The notes below the pieces were generated by a model. That model saw only the letters and a list, made by a program, of their open reading frames with translations, did not search any database and was not told where the DNA came from. DNA of 64,000 bases from Ifrita kowaldi. Lineage: Eukaryota > Chordata > Aves > Passeriformes > Cinclosomatidae. Positions 1-13,200 of the stretch are shown one piece after another (positions within the stretch are counted from its first letter, which is position 1; the number at the start of each line of letters is the position of its first letter). Made by a program: the position numbers and the translations under genes. The stretch covers positions 248,001-312,000 of the forward strand of contig VZRS01007681.1 in the NCBI GenBank assembly GCA_013398055.1, in the 5' to 3' direction.

Positions 1-3000
1 GGCATGGTGCATCATGACCTTCTAAAATTGAAGGTAATCAGTAATCTGTATGCTTTTCTCAGTCCATGAACATATCTGTGTTACCATGTGTTTAAGCAGC
101 ATGAATCTTTCCTTACATCAGTGCATTTAATTTCAATTAATTAGAAAAAGTGTTAATCCTATCTGGATTACGCAGGGATTAAATACGTAGTACAACCTCT
201 AGTAAGAAGGTTGATGTTTTTCAATGTCATGTTTCACCACCTAATAACTGAGCATTCCCTCTGGGTTGTATGTGTCACCAGGAAAGGCTCATACGTACAA
301 GGTCAAAGCACACACAGTAAGATTTAAGAATGATTAAGAATTATTTACTTTTAGAAACCGAAAAAAAAAGGCACTGTATTTTGATTTTATCCCTAACGAG
401 AGCAATTATCAATTCAGAGACAAAACAAAACCCAACCAATTCCCAGAAATGTTACTAAAAGCTTAATGAGTGTACTTGAAAAAATATAATAAACTAAGGA
501 ATAAGTGCCCAGTGAGCAAAAAAAGTAATGTTTCCCTACCTGCATAACTATTTTAGGAGAATTCTGCTGCTTAATGATCTTAGCCTATTTCTATTTCTAG
601 TTTTGCAAGTACTGCTTTTTGGGAGTCTCGCAGCATTTGATACTTTACAGTGGTGTGTGCTGTCCCAGATGTGTCGTTCTACATGCTAAAATATATTTGC
701 AGTGTTGCAGGTTTTGTTCTGCTGACTCTTAGTACAGTGTCAAAGGCAGGTGCATGAAGGATTTGGACAAAAAATTGTTAACTACCTTTTTTATAGTTGT
801 GGGGTTTTTTTTGGTAAATATACAAACAATTTCAATACTTCATAGGCTGCATGGATGAGAAATGTGAAGGCTCAATATTGGAGTCTTTTTTGCAAAATCC
901 CAGGGAGTCACTTGTTCAAACAAATTTTACTATTTTGTTAATCTTACGGATGAACCAGATGCTCAGGAAAAGACTATTTGGGTGACAGATTTGAGGGCTG
1001 GATTGTATTGTGAAAGCTGCCACGTGTCTCTGGAGCTTTTTTATTAATGCCCATCACTGTAGGGGATGGAGAGGATACATGACTTGTAAATTCTTAGAGG
1101 AAGACAGAAGTAATTACCAAGCCAGACCTAGTCCTCAATACTGTTACTATTTTAGCTCATCTTTCTTGAGCCAGATCATCTGATATGTGAAAAAATGTGG
1201 GTTTAGCCTGAATATCTTTAAGCACTCACACTAGAATTGTTCCTGTTTCTGAGTGCTTTTGGATAAGAACCACTAGTTATTTAATTATTATTTTTTGTTC
1301 TACTTTAAGCAGAAAAACCTAAGTGTGCCTAAATCAAAGTTATAGGAATGTCTTCTGAGACGCTGAAGATCAGCTGAGCTGTTCATGTCTTCACCCCAGA
1401 CAGTTTGTATGACTTTTTAAAAAGTATCTAGCAATAACAAAACACAAAGACACAGAATAGGTTTTTGTTGTAGGTATTTAGACATCATTCTTCTACAAAG
1501 TTCCTGGTCATTAAAAATTCTCATCTCTGTAATAATAACAACAAATTGAAGAAATCTTTAGTGGTTATATCAACCTTTCTAGTAACTTTCCCTTTCCCTC
1601 CTCTCCACTCCCCCTCCCGACACATGCTTGGCTCTGATTCATCCTAATTCTCTTATATGATAAATTCCTAAAGCTTCTCAAAGCTGTTGGCAGGGAGAGA
1701 TGTAATAAAAACAACAGGTGGGAGAGGTCATTAGTACTTCTAACAACACTGTCACCAGATGACTTCCACCAGAGCTGTAAACATGCTCCCAAGGAGGGGT
1801 TCGCCAGGCTGCTTCCCCCTGCCGACAGCTCAGCTCCAAATGGGGACACAGACTGAGAGCAAACAGGGGGAAACAAACACAAATACAGTAAACAGAGCAG
1901 ACAGACAGGGAAAAAGCCACGGCCCCATTAGCCTGCCCCTACATTGATTTACCTAGCGAGCAAGGCTTGTGGGGACACATTCGTCCCACCTCCAAGTGAA
2001 ATCCCTTCTGTACGGATAAGCCAGAGTTGCCAGGTTCTGCTGTGTTTTCTTCGAGACGTGTGTGTGCCTGGAGACAGCAGGTCCCGGGCACTGGCTGGCA
2101 GCACCCAGCCTGCAGTGCTGGACTCTCCAGTTTCAGGCTGCCTCGCCCAGCATTATGGGGTGCCTGTGTACACTGAACAACAAAGGAAACACAGATTCTA
2201 CTGCAACAAGGAGTTTGCCCAGTTCTGTGCTATTCAATGAAGGGATATGCACAAACGCTAGTAATCATCTCTTGTCTGAATAGGTACAAGGGTAAATTAC
2301 ACTCAAAGAAGTGAAAAGGAATAGCAGACCCCAAAAAAACCCCAAAAAGCCCCAAACCAAAAAAACCCCGAACACAACCAACTAAACAAAACCAAAAAAC
2401 AAGACCAAAAGATAAATCTTTGGAAACAGAGAACCTGGGAAGACTTAGAAATAAAGAGACACAAATGAAATGTGATAGAAATAAAATATTGTATAATTAA
2501 AGTATAAAAATGCATTTTTTCAATGCTTACAAATTTTGGAATCTTTTAACTGCATTTAACACTAGGTAAACAGATATGGATAAAATATTATCTGTATCCA
2601 TAAAACCATCAACTCATTAAAAGCAAATTAGATTTTTAGATTGTGCTGGCACAGGAACTTTTGGTTTATTATGTATATTCCTCAACAGGAGTAGACAATC
2701 CAACGGGCAGGACAATCCTTAGAATGAATTCAACCTTTCTGTTTTCATGACTGCTTTGTACATGATTTTATTGTAGTTTAGCTCACAGACAAGGACATGA
2801 AAAAAAGAAAAACAATTTCACACATTGAAGAAAATGTATCTCCTCTAATTTCTGACAGTGATAGATTGCATTGTCATATATATGTTGTATGTAAAGAATA
2901 GACACAAGAAAAATGCAGAGCCTGCAAAACAGAGTTTATGTTCAGTAAAAAAACAATCCTGAGAAGAAAAACACCATTAATGGCAAAGACTCCAAAAATG

Positions 3001-3587
3001 ATTGTGGAAGCACAGTTTACCTGTTTCCTGGTCTTTTTTTACTTCTCTTAGAAGAAGAGTAAGCTAACTATAACTATAAGCTAACTATAAATAATACTTC
3101 ACAATATCTATACAATGGTTCTTCATCAACTCAAGTAAGGAAAGAACTTATCAGATAGTCTTCAGGCATTTTATTTCTGATGCTGAAATTATGTTTTAAC
3201 TTCACTTAGACCCTACTTCAGGTTCAACTTTATCTTGAACCTCTTGCTGGGTGAGACAGAGATGCAATTTTTACTGAAATAACACATTCAGTTAATAATT
3301 AAAATTCTAGTGAATAGTTTGAATTAAAGTTAGTGGTATTTTCTTAACTTGGATGTTTTCTGAAAACTACTAATCCTATGGGGTTTTTTAGGGCTGTGCA
3401 TGAACTGTCACATGTTCAGAGATGGAACTGAAAAGTTAGGTGTCCTTTTCCTGTGGAAAAAAACATCCAAATTACATTCTTGCTTTTCATCTGACGCTAA
3501 AGAACTGTAACTTGGTCCTATAAATGTTGAAGCCACTGTTAAGAGTTTAATGTTATAAACCATTGTTCAAATGTTTGTGTGTCTTAG
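1..3587. other. Intergenic AT-rich DNA, no gene seen
   Basis: The frames are short and random-looking, with no splice-supported coding segment. A GC-richer patch at about 1740-2260 has no recognisable protein or repeat. Downstream of HCN1 relative to transcription. Confidence 0.7.
2324..2412. repeat. A/C-rich low-complexity tract
   Basis: Runs of A and CCCC alternate (AAAAACCCC-like blocks), followed by ACAAAACC-type units. Similar tracts occur at 5567-5622 and 41217-41265. Confidence 0.8.
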
Positions 3588-3900
3588 GGGGTTCACCCTG
3601 CGTCAGTACTCTGGGAATCCAACTACGAAGAAGCCAAGAAGGCAGAAGCCATTGCTCTCCCCAAGTCACTCATTTCATTGTAGGTCATTGGGTTGGTCAA
3701 GCATAATGTCCCCTTTGTGATTCCTTGTTAATTACTCTTGAAAATTTTATTGTCCTACATGTGCCTGTCAGTCATTTCCAGGTTTAGCTGCCCCATCACC
3801 ATCCCTAGGAATCAAGGTGAGACCCAGGCGCCTGAATTCCCAGGATCCTCATTCTTGCCCTCTTTAACGTGGGAGTAACATTTGCTAGTCCTCCTTTCAC
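3588..3900 (-). mobile_element. Degraded CR1-like LINE reverse-transcriptase fragment
   Basis: Read on the minus strand with frame shifts, it shows LANVTPT near 3885, then DNKIFKSN, then GITKGTLCLTNPMTYNEM. These correspond to the N-terminal RT blocks of CR1 ORF2 (ANVTPIYKKG; then the block with GFTKGKSCLTNL). Stops interrupt every frame. It is an old, inactive piece with no 3' end attached. Confidence 0.7.
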
Positions 3901-6900
3901 TATTCCAATTAATCTTGTTGTCATTAACTGTAAATCATTTCATGACATGACATGTTACTGTATAAGAAAATACATATGATGACTTTTTTAAATATTCCTG
4001 GGACAAGTGTCTCAATTAGAATTATATGGATGCTGTCCAGCTTAAGGCAGACAATTCTCACTCAATTCAAAATTATATAAACAAAACAGTTATATTCCTA
4101 AGATTGCATCTAAGGAAAAAAATACATTAGGTGTAGCTCTTTGACTTATCGTGTGGACATTACTTCCTCAGTCAACTTTAAAACTGTTAGAACCTGCAGT
4201 GGTCCTTTTAATTTCATGTGGACTGAAAACAGACACCAACTGTCAGAAAGTTAAAGCTGTATTAGATGGCCTTGATCACATCAGTTCTACTGGTAGTAAA
4301 TCAGTAAAAATTCTGGAAAGAGAAACAGGGAAAGTTCAAGGAAATTCAAAAGGAACTTCATCATAAAAAAAGAAAAAATGTCGCTTTGTTAGCTATTTTT
4401 GTTTTCTAGTAAATACTTGCCATCTAACTTTGTTATGCTTTTTTTTTTTTCTGATATGATGATGGAAGATTATATAAGCAAGATGAGGAAACAGAGACTT
4501 CAAGAAAAACTTGCAAAGTCTTGTACATACATATTAAAAAGTGCAAGTGCCAATTTTCTGTAGGTTTGTGATGAATAGAAATTTCTATAGAATTCAAATT
4601 TTTGTAGAATAGATGTTTTTATAAAACATCAGGAAGAATTGAATAAAATGAGTCATAAATACTATCAGCAGGAACATTGTGTTTATATATCACAATATGT
4701 TCTTTACTGAACAAATTGTTCTATCACGATGGTGAAAAACTTGAAGAAAAATAGCTTCAGATACGTGAGAGACAAAAGATGATATATGTTTACGCAGGAA
4801 TGATAAGACAAAAATCAAGGCTGCAGAAAATAGATAGGAATTAGAACACGTTTTTTAAGAGTCAACACCATAAAGCATCGTATAAGTGCTAATTTTTCCT
4901 CAAAACTTAGAAAATGCTCCTGGAAGATAAATAGCTACTGCTCACATGCATAAGGGAGCAAGAAACACAGAGCCTGTCAGATCACTATTTCATTTTCAAA
5001 AGCACTTGTTGCTAAAGAATGTAGAGCCTCCTTACCAACACACCACCCCAGGTAATGGTCCCCAAAAACATTAGGAATTGGAGACTGATGAACTGAGCAC
5101 TGCAAACTCCTGAGATAGCCATACACTTGCTAGTCACACAGGGTAAGAAACCAACCAAACCAGTCAAGGACAGAAATGAAAGGTATCTTCTTTCCTCTCC
5201 CCTGCAGTTTGGTTTATTTTGACGCTTAGTTAAATGAGGGCTATTGAAAGAAACGCTTTCACCCAGAGGCACTCAGCAAAATAGCAACTGAAGAGAAACC
5301 TGTTATTTTTCTGTACCCGAATTTGAAATAGATACATCTTAAAGAAGATGTTGGGTTTTATAATTTCAGGGGTCTCAAATATAAATAATGTGATAACACA
5401 CAGCAATCAAACTTTAACACTGCATATTTAGAGGTATTAAAACCTTCTACAGAAAACCCGTTCATGCAGAACACATGGCACCTGACCAAAAAAAAAAAAA
5501 AAGGGGCATGATGTAGAAGTCCAGCAAATCATAAATGATCAGGAAATTACCAAGGATTACTCATAAAAAGACGAAAAATAAAAGAAAAAAACCCAACAAG
5601 ACAACAAAACAAACAAACACTGAGGATATACTTTATTCATCATTGAAGCCTGCAAATTGTCATGAATACAAAGTGACCAGCATTGGTTGGCTCAGGCATG
5701 TGATAATAAAACACAGAGTGCAGGCCTTGATCAAAGAGTATTCTCTTACATAGCCACGGAGGGTAACATCTCTAAATGCTTAATGAAGTAATTATTTTCC
5801 ATTAATATGCTTAATTGAAGCTTCCAAATTAGAAAAAAAGTCTGGTTTTTTGACAACTGTCATTTTGAATCTAGTATTTCCAGCATTGGTATAATAAAAT
5901 GTATTCTTGACACAGAAAATGGGACGTGCAAAATGGAAAACTAAAAAACAATCTCAGTACTGAAGAGTTTGGCATCCACTAAGAGAAGCCACAGCAGACA
6001 TAGATGGCAATTGTTGATAAGAGACCATACAAAAATCAACTGGCAATGATTTAAGCAGAAGAAAAAGACTGTGTTAAAATTAATTTTGACTTCTGAGCTG
6101 GGACTGAAGAAGATGCAGTTAGGTGCCCTAGGGGATTATAGGACATGTGCAGGTTCTACACAGAACTGGATGGTATTTCCAGCAGCCCTGCTATTAAACC
6201 ATGAGCCCATCAGCTATTAATCAAGTACCTAGTAGACTCTCTTCCTTCACCTACATTATGAAGGAAGGAATTTCTGGTGATGGGAAACCCCATATCTAAT
6301 ATGAACTGTGACTAAACAGCTGGGCTGTGTATCTAACTCACTCTAGAGCCCTGGAGGGTCTGCAGTGTGGTTGCACACTTGGGACATGTGAAGATTCTAT
6401 GCTTCCTTTGCACTGAAATTTTAATCCAGGCTGTGCTTAATTCCACCTACTTGGAAAATGTCTCGTCCAGCAGGCTGTGAGAAAAACACACCAGAGCACT
6501 TTTACCTGGAAGTGATAAGAAAAATCTCCCTATGCAATATCCTGGTGACAGAGGTGCTCAGGACATCTGTGTCACATCACTGCCCAGTTAAAATGTGTAT
6601 TTGAGGTTCAGTCCTTTAAATCCCAGATGATTATTTATTCATTTATCTGGCAAAAATCCCTAGCTCCCAGCCAGAAATGAAGGCCTGGCTTTGTTTAGGC
6701 ACCAGATGAGGTTCTCAGCTCTGAATCCCCAATGAAGGAAAATGCTTCTCTCTGACCTAGAAAGAGGTATGTGGCTCAGCAGCACTTCCTCCAAGGACAG
6801 CTTTGGCTCTCTTGGCTCTCATTTCTCCTTGAAATTTTGTTTCTGAGACAGGCCTTCCCCTGCTTAGTCACATGCCTTTTTGGGGGCACGTGTTGTACCA

Positions 6901-9900
6901 CGGAGCCCCATCAAGGTGAATACTCTGAAGGACAGCCTAAAAATTTGATAGTGTGCAGTATGTCCTAGAGTGCTTGCTTCTTTCTCAGCTAATGAGCAGC
7001 ATTTTTCAAGAGACACTGCCAAAATATGCCATTTAAAGTGATTTACATTGCTAATGAAAGGAATGCCAATGAATATCGCATTTTCACAGCCATCCAAGGC
7101 ATGGTTTCCAAGTGTGTATAAGGATAGCACATATCAAAAAAATGTGCTTGAAATATTTCTAATAGGAACACAGAGTCTGAATGTGACCGCCTCAACTCCT
7201 GTAAATAACCTTTCATTGTTTAGACTTTTATTTATTTGGGATTTTAAATTTAACTTCTAGACTTCAGGGGGAAGGTCATTCCTAACCAACCAGAACCTCT
7301 TAAGTAGGCAGCTACTTGGAGATCAGAAATGCCTACAAAGTTGTAGCTGTGTAACAATCACCTGTGATAGAAATCAAACATTTGTTTCAAACCCTGTAAT
7401 TCTAACTGACATACAGAATGTTAATGACTGACTAAGGAACAAAGGCAATGGAAGCTTCAACAAATCCTCATGCAAAATTAATAGGCAACTTGGAATGAAC
7501 ACGTGAAATTAATACAGAAAATTTTTACTTGTACCTGTGGTTTTGCATTTGTATGTGACAACGCTTTTCAATCTGTCTTCCTTGTTCAAGGAAATGTGAG
7601 TGAAATGGGGGTGGGGAAAGGCAAAAAAACCATGCCTTGATGCTGGGAATCAGCTTTTTAATTCTCACTCTGACACTCAGAACTTTAAGCGTTATTACTG
7701 CCCCAAAAAGAAACCCTGAAAAATAATTTCAAATTTCTCACAAACTACTTTTTTCCCCACACTCTTTTTTGTCTGGCTGAAACTATATTATATTAGGTGC
7801 AAGGCTCACACAATCTGCATTTGTGCCTACATAGAGATGACTATATATTACCACACATGCACAAAGGCCTCACAATTTATTTACAGTTGGATGGCACTGA
7901 AATTAGATGTCAGCTGCCCAAGCATTCTCATCATCAGAATGACAGCTGGAGTAAAGGAATTGCTGGTACTGTTTAATTGTTTACCACAAGAGGCCTTTAA
8001 TAAAAATAAATGAAGATCCTGTGCTCTTGGCAGTGTATAAAGGTATTACAAGATTCTTCGAGATTTACATTTACCAATATTTTGTTAATTGTTGTTCTAC
8101 TTCTGTCTTAGCTGGTTGCATCTAATTTCACGCTTGAATTCCTAATATAATTTCTGAGCTTTATTAGTAATGATCTGGTTATTAAGAGACATATGGCGAA
8201 TTAAAAAACCCAGTAGCTTGTTAAAAAGGGGACCGGATGTGCAGTCTATTGAAATCAGTGGAAATTTCCCTTTGACTATGGACCAAGTTCAAGGGAAGCA
8301 GCATCTCAGCTACCAGGAATGCTGGTAACTCACCACCTTCCCACTGCCTCCCTCCAGCAGTGTCCTGAAAGCAGTCCCCTGTCTGTTGTCTGCTACAGTT
8401 TTGCAATCTCACTATTAGAGAAGGCCATTCTATTTTGTTGGTTTATTTATAATTGCAACAATTCTAAAGCAGCCACATTTTATTTTACAATATTCATTAA
8501 CGATTCATTTTTGCCCAGAAAACTTATAAGTGGATTCCAAAGGTCTACCTATTGCCAACACTTAGAATAATTTCTTGACCTATAATCAACTTTCCTCCAT
8601 TAAATCAATATTTTTATTCCTTTTCTCCTAAAGCACATTCATGTCAAAAGCCTGTGATATCAAGCAGTCATTGTTACTGCAGTGAAAAATGAACATGTAT
8701 TGCAAAAACTGGGAACAAGTGTAATATATTGTACCACTAGTATGTGTCAGTCACAGAAGTCTTACTTAAGATCCCAGTGTAGACATATATCCTTTATTGT
8801 TCTAACTTAAAAACATAAATTCACCAGAGTAGAATAAGTTCCCACAACCCTCTTTACAGTAAGAATCAGATTTTAAAAGCATTCCTAGATAGATTTTCAA
8901 AGAAATTTAATTCACCACCGAAGACCTTTTGTCTTTTTTATTTTTTAAAAAACTTTTTTAACTTCATTTTTCTTCAGTAATTCAGAGCTCAACATGCGGA
9001 GCTTTTTAGGAAATGTTGCTAACTATGCAGCAGTTTTACAGCTCCCAAACTACTTATTAATAAGACAGTCATAACCAAAAATTAAATTTGAATCAGTATT
9101 TATTCCATTACAGCAGCACCATATATGCATTTAGATATGCATTACAGAAACAGAGACACCGAAATGCCTGCCCCCAATTCCTTTTCATACCCTTTCCTGG
9201 GACTTCCAAAACTACTGAGGCATGTTGATGACAAAGACCTGGTTGAACTTGGCAGAGACTATTGTCAGGTGAAACTGCAGGTAACTAAAATATTAGAAAG
9301 TGCTTCTTTGGTTAAAATGATACAGAATGACCATACAGAAATGGAGCAGATGATGGAAACAAGCAGGACACTCGAGGCTGTGTGCCTGTGCAGTGCAAGC
9401 ACCAACATGGAAAACAGGCACACGAGCGTGGTGTCATGAGCAGACACCAGATGTGAAATGTCTCTGCCTCAGTGATGCCTTTTAGCACACTCCTGCTCTC
9501 TGGGGACACACAGCGCCCCATTTTTCACAGAGGACGCTCCTTTGACTTCACCAAGGGGTGTGATTAAATTAGCAGGGAGTTGCTGATACTGCAAGTTTGG
9601 GCCCTCACCCCACTGCAGTGGCTTGTAGCCACGCTCGTGCTGCAGCAGTGTTGATGGTCCTTCACCATGAGCTTGCATTGCTGTGTATGACACAGCCCAA
9701 GCACAGACTTGGTCTGTAAACAGGCTAATTTGTGTCTATGGAGGCAACACACAGCTTACTGAGGCCTTTACTGCAGATTTCCATCCACTGAACTTGTGGA
9801 AAAGGTGCTCTGCTTTTCAAAACTGCCCTCAGGAACAGCTTCCACCTGAGAGCTGAATGCTGCTAGCAAAATGAAGAGTATGGCACTGCCTGAGGCAAGA

Positions 9901-10737
9901 TAACAGACTTAAGAGAAACTGTGTGGTCTTGACACAGAACATTTCCTAAAATGTAGGTATTTCTGAGGAAAAAATCATTCATCAACCCTTTTAAACCTAA
10001 AGATGTCTGAAATTAATGTAAATTAATTTCAGAAGCCCTCTGCCAAGCATAGTCACTCCAAATGTTAGTGAGGGGAGCATACAATAGCCTCTGAAAGCAA
10101 CACTGGTGTAATATCAGGGAGGCTGAGAAGGAATTAGATAGCTGACTTTGAATGCAGCCTGCAGTGTGCCCACAGTCCATAGCCACACAGCCCAGAACTC
10201 CCCCACCAGCACACAGAGAAGGAAGGAGGCCAATAATGCAGAAGAACGGAAGAATTTCAATGCAAGGACCTGCAGGAGGACTGGACTTCGCCCACTGCAT
10301 GAGGCGCCCTTGCAGAACCACTTCACTGCTCTGCAGACTGAAGACCCGTCACATCAGGTGAGATGCCGGGGCTGAGTAAGGCAGCCTGGTCTGCTTGCTC
10401 TATAACCACCAGTAAAGCAGCCTGATCTGCCCATGTAACACCCAGCACAGCTTGGAAAAGGTGACAGGTGAGAGTAGTGGGGGACTCTCTTCTGGGAGGA
10501 GCAGAGGCTGACCTGATGTACTCTGTAGAGAGGTGTGCTGTTTATTGGGGGATCATGTCAGGGATGTCACCGAGAGACTAAGCCTAGTATAGACCACTTA
10601 TTACTCAGTGCTGTTGTTTCACATTGATGGCAGTGATACAGACAGGAGCAGTCTGAAGAGAGCCAAGAAGGATTACAGAGCCCTGGGTACGAGCTTGTCA
10701 GTTCTTCTGGTCAAGGGAAGGGGTTTGAAGGAGCCGT
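3901..10737. other. Intergenic DNA, no gene seen
   Basis: There is no coding signal and no named repeat. The frame at 9125-9439 (104 codons) has no recognisable domain and no splice partner. Segments at 5780-5850 and 7880-8070 look non-repetitive and homeodomain-motif-rich (see findings). A short poly-A run is at 5488-5502. Confidence 0.65.
10006..10033. repeat. Perfect 12-bp inverted repeat with 4-base loop
   Basis: TCTGAAATTAAT, loop GTAA, then ATTAATTTCAGA. All twelve pairs match and the flanks do not extend the stem. Confidence 0.85.
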
Positions 10738-11325
10738 CTTCCTCGTACGAGAGATGTGGCAGTCCTCTAATGATCTTCCTAGCCGTTACTGGATCCTCTC
10801 CAGCAGTTCCCTGCCTTTCTTGAACTGGGGCTGGACACACTACTCCAGACATGACCTCACCAAGGTAGAGGGGGCAGGATCACTTCCCTTTACTGGCTGG
10901 TCACACTCTTTCTATTGCATTCCAGGATACCATTGGCCACAAGGGCACACCAGGACACACTTTCCCTGAAAGAAAAAAAAGCTGCAGAGCAGCTTTCCAT
11001 CAGGTCAGGCCCCAGCCTGCACCAGTGCATGGGGTTGTTCTTCCCCACGTTCAGGACCCTGCATTTGCCTTTGTTGAACTTCATTAGGCTCTGCAGCCCA
11101 TCCTGATCTCACACAGCCTTCGGGTGTGTCAACCACTCCTCCCAGTCCTGTGTCATCAGCACACTCGTCCCTCTATGCAGGTCACTGATCAATAAACTGC
11201 ACTACACTGGATGCAGTACTGACCCCTGGGGAGCACTGCTGACTACAGGCCTCCAGCTGCACTCTGCACTGCTGATCACAGCCCTATGAGCTCTGACAGC
11301 CAGTTCTCAACCCAGTTAGGTGCCA
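10738..11325 (-). mobile_element. CR1 LINE fragment, minus orientation
   Basis: The minus strand encodes MKFNKGKCRVLNVGKNNPMH and later WCALVANGILECNRKSVTSQ, which correspond to the CR1 ORF2 C-terminal region. The plus strand shows typical reverse-CR1 text such as TTGAACTGGGGCTGGACAC and CCTTTGTTGAACTTCATTAGG. Frameshifts and stops make it inactive. It lacks the CR1 3' terminus. Confidence 0.88.
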
Positions 11326-11344
11326 CAATATAAAAAACATGTTA

Positions 11345-11575
11345 AGCTATTATAGAGCGTCCAAATGAGGGCCATGAGGATGGTGAAGGATCTGCAAGGG
11401 AAGTTGTGTGAGGAGCAGCTGAGGTCACTTGATCTGTTCAGCCTGGAGAAGAGAAGACTGAGGGGAGACTTCATTGCAATCTTCAGCTTCCTTATGGGGA
11501 AAAGTAGAGGGGCAGGCAATGATCTCTTCTTTCTGGTGACCAGTGACAGGACCTGGCTCCCTGAGGTGCTGATCT
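11345..11575 (+). mobile_element. CR1 LINE fragment, plus orientation
   Basis: It contains GAGGGCCATGAGGATGG, then CTGTTCAGCCTGGAGAAGAG and CTGAGGGGAGACTTCATTGC, the well-known CR1 stretch encoding FSLEKRRLRGDFI. Similarity fades around 11560 and no 3' terminus is present. It lies immediately after an oppositely oriented CR1 piece. Confidence 0.88.
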
Positions 11576-12269
11576 GTCTTTCAAGGCACAGCAGGGCACT
11601 TTGCAGGCTCTCAGCTTGTCAGTGTAATCCTATAACTTATTTACTACACAGTGCTTTTAAAATCCATCAAGGAAAATCTATTATGCTTTAGAGAAAGGCC
11701 TCATAAGAGTTTGAATGCTGCAGCAGCCTGTACTCCAGTATTCAGGCAGTTACTTGCAATGTGACCAGCTGTTTTTCAAATGGCCACAGTCTACTGTCTC
11801 TGCAGGAACAGCATCTCTCATGTCTGCCTCCACCTTGTCATGTGCTCAAACTGAAGGCGGCTCTTATAGCACTCCCTTCAGCTCCTCTGAAATGGATGAG
11901 CAGAAAAGCATTTGTAAGTCTCAAGAGATCACAGGGAGAATGTAAACACACAGAGAAGTAATCCAGAGGTAAAAAGGTTTCACAGCATGTAACTCAAAAG
12001 GGATGCTCTGAGTCAGAAAATGGCTGCTACCTAGACATTTTGAAATTAAAAGTTGACAGAAAATTTCAATTTATTGTAAGTTAGGTATAGGCAGAGATGT
12101 ATTTTCTTTCACAGATGCAATAGCAGAGCAGCATCTGAAAGACGAGATAGATCTAGTATATCTGCTCCTGATGAAGTACTCATTGAAGTATTAGCCCAAG
12201 TGAGCATAAAAGGCTGTCTTCTCAGCCCCACAGCTAGGAGAGGAAGCCTGAAGTACCTTTGCCACACCA

Positions 12270-13200
12270 AAATTACAGACTCACAGAATACCTGAGAGTG
12301 GATGGCAGTTCTGGAAAGGAACTTTTCCATCCCCTTTGTTCAGAGCAGGGTCACCTATGGCAGATTGCTCAAAGCCATGTCCAGTAATATTTTCAATATA
12401 CTGAAGGCTGCAAAGTCAACACTCCTCTCTGGGAAATCTGATCCAGTGTTTGATCACCCTCACAGAAATAAAAATGTCCTACATAATTCCAAGTGGAAAT
12501 GCAATTTGTGCCTATTACTTCTTGTCCTGTCTCTGGGTACCACTGAGAAGGGTATGACTTCATCTTCTTTATTTTCTTCAATCATTAGGCAGTTACAGTT
12601 TGATAATATTTCCCCAGAGCTTTTCCTTCTCCAGGATAGACCCTCTCAGCTCTCTCAGCCTCTCCTGGTGTCGCTGAATGCTTTAAGCCAAGCATCAGTC
12701 CTCTTAGTGACCCATTGTTAGACTCTATCTAGTATGTCCACACTTTTATTGTACTGGGAGGTAACTCCAGCTGAGTCTCACCTGTGCTGAGTAGAGACCT
12801 TGGATACCTTGCACAACCTGCTCCCAACAGTCGTAATGCACCCCAGGATGTTTTTGGCCTTCTTTGACACAAAGGCCTATTCCTGGCTAATGGCCATCTC
12901 ATCATTTACCAGGACCCCCAGATTCTTCTCTGCAAAGCTGCTTTCTAAGTCAGCGTTTACTGATGTCAGAGGCTATTTCTCCCAAGGTGTAGGATTTTGC
13001 ATTTGCTGTTGCTTAACTCACTGGGTTTCCAGTTCACCCATATATTTTAAATAGCAGCAGAAACAACTGGTGGCAGAAACAACTGGTGTATCATGTACTC
13101 TTTCCAACTTTTTATCATCTGAAAACTTGCTGAAAACTCTGGCTCATCACCCAGGTCATTAATGAAGATGTTAAATGGGATTTGTCCCTGTATTGGAGGG
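12270..13200 (-). mobile_element. CR1 LINE fragment, minus orientation, with 3' end
   Basis: On the plus strand it opens with ACTCACAGAATACC (reverse of a CR1 3' end). It continues through CTTCTTGTCCTGTCTCTGGG and GTAATGCACCCCAGGATG, and ends near the reverse of a segment encoding FNIFINDLGDEPE. That is about 930 bp of CR1 ORF2 C-terminus plus 3' UTR with many stops. A small 18-bp internal tandem duplication (CAGAAACAACTGGTG) is at 13056-13090. Confidence 0.88.

Noticed and set aside
9125..9439. 104-codon plus-strand frame
   Set aside because: No domain, no splice sites in phase and no homology that I recognise. The length is within chance expectation.
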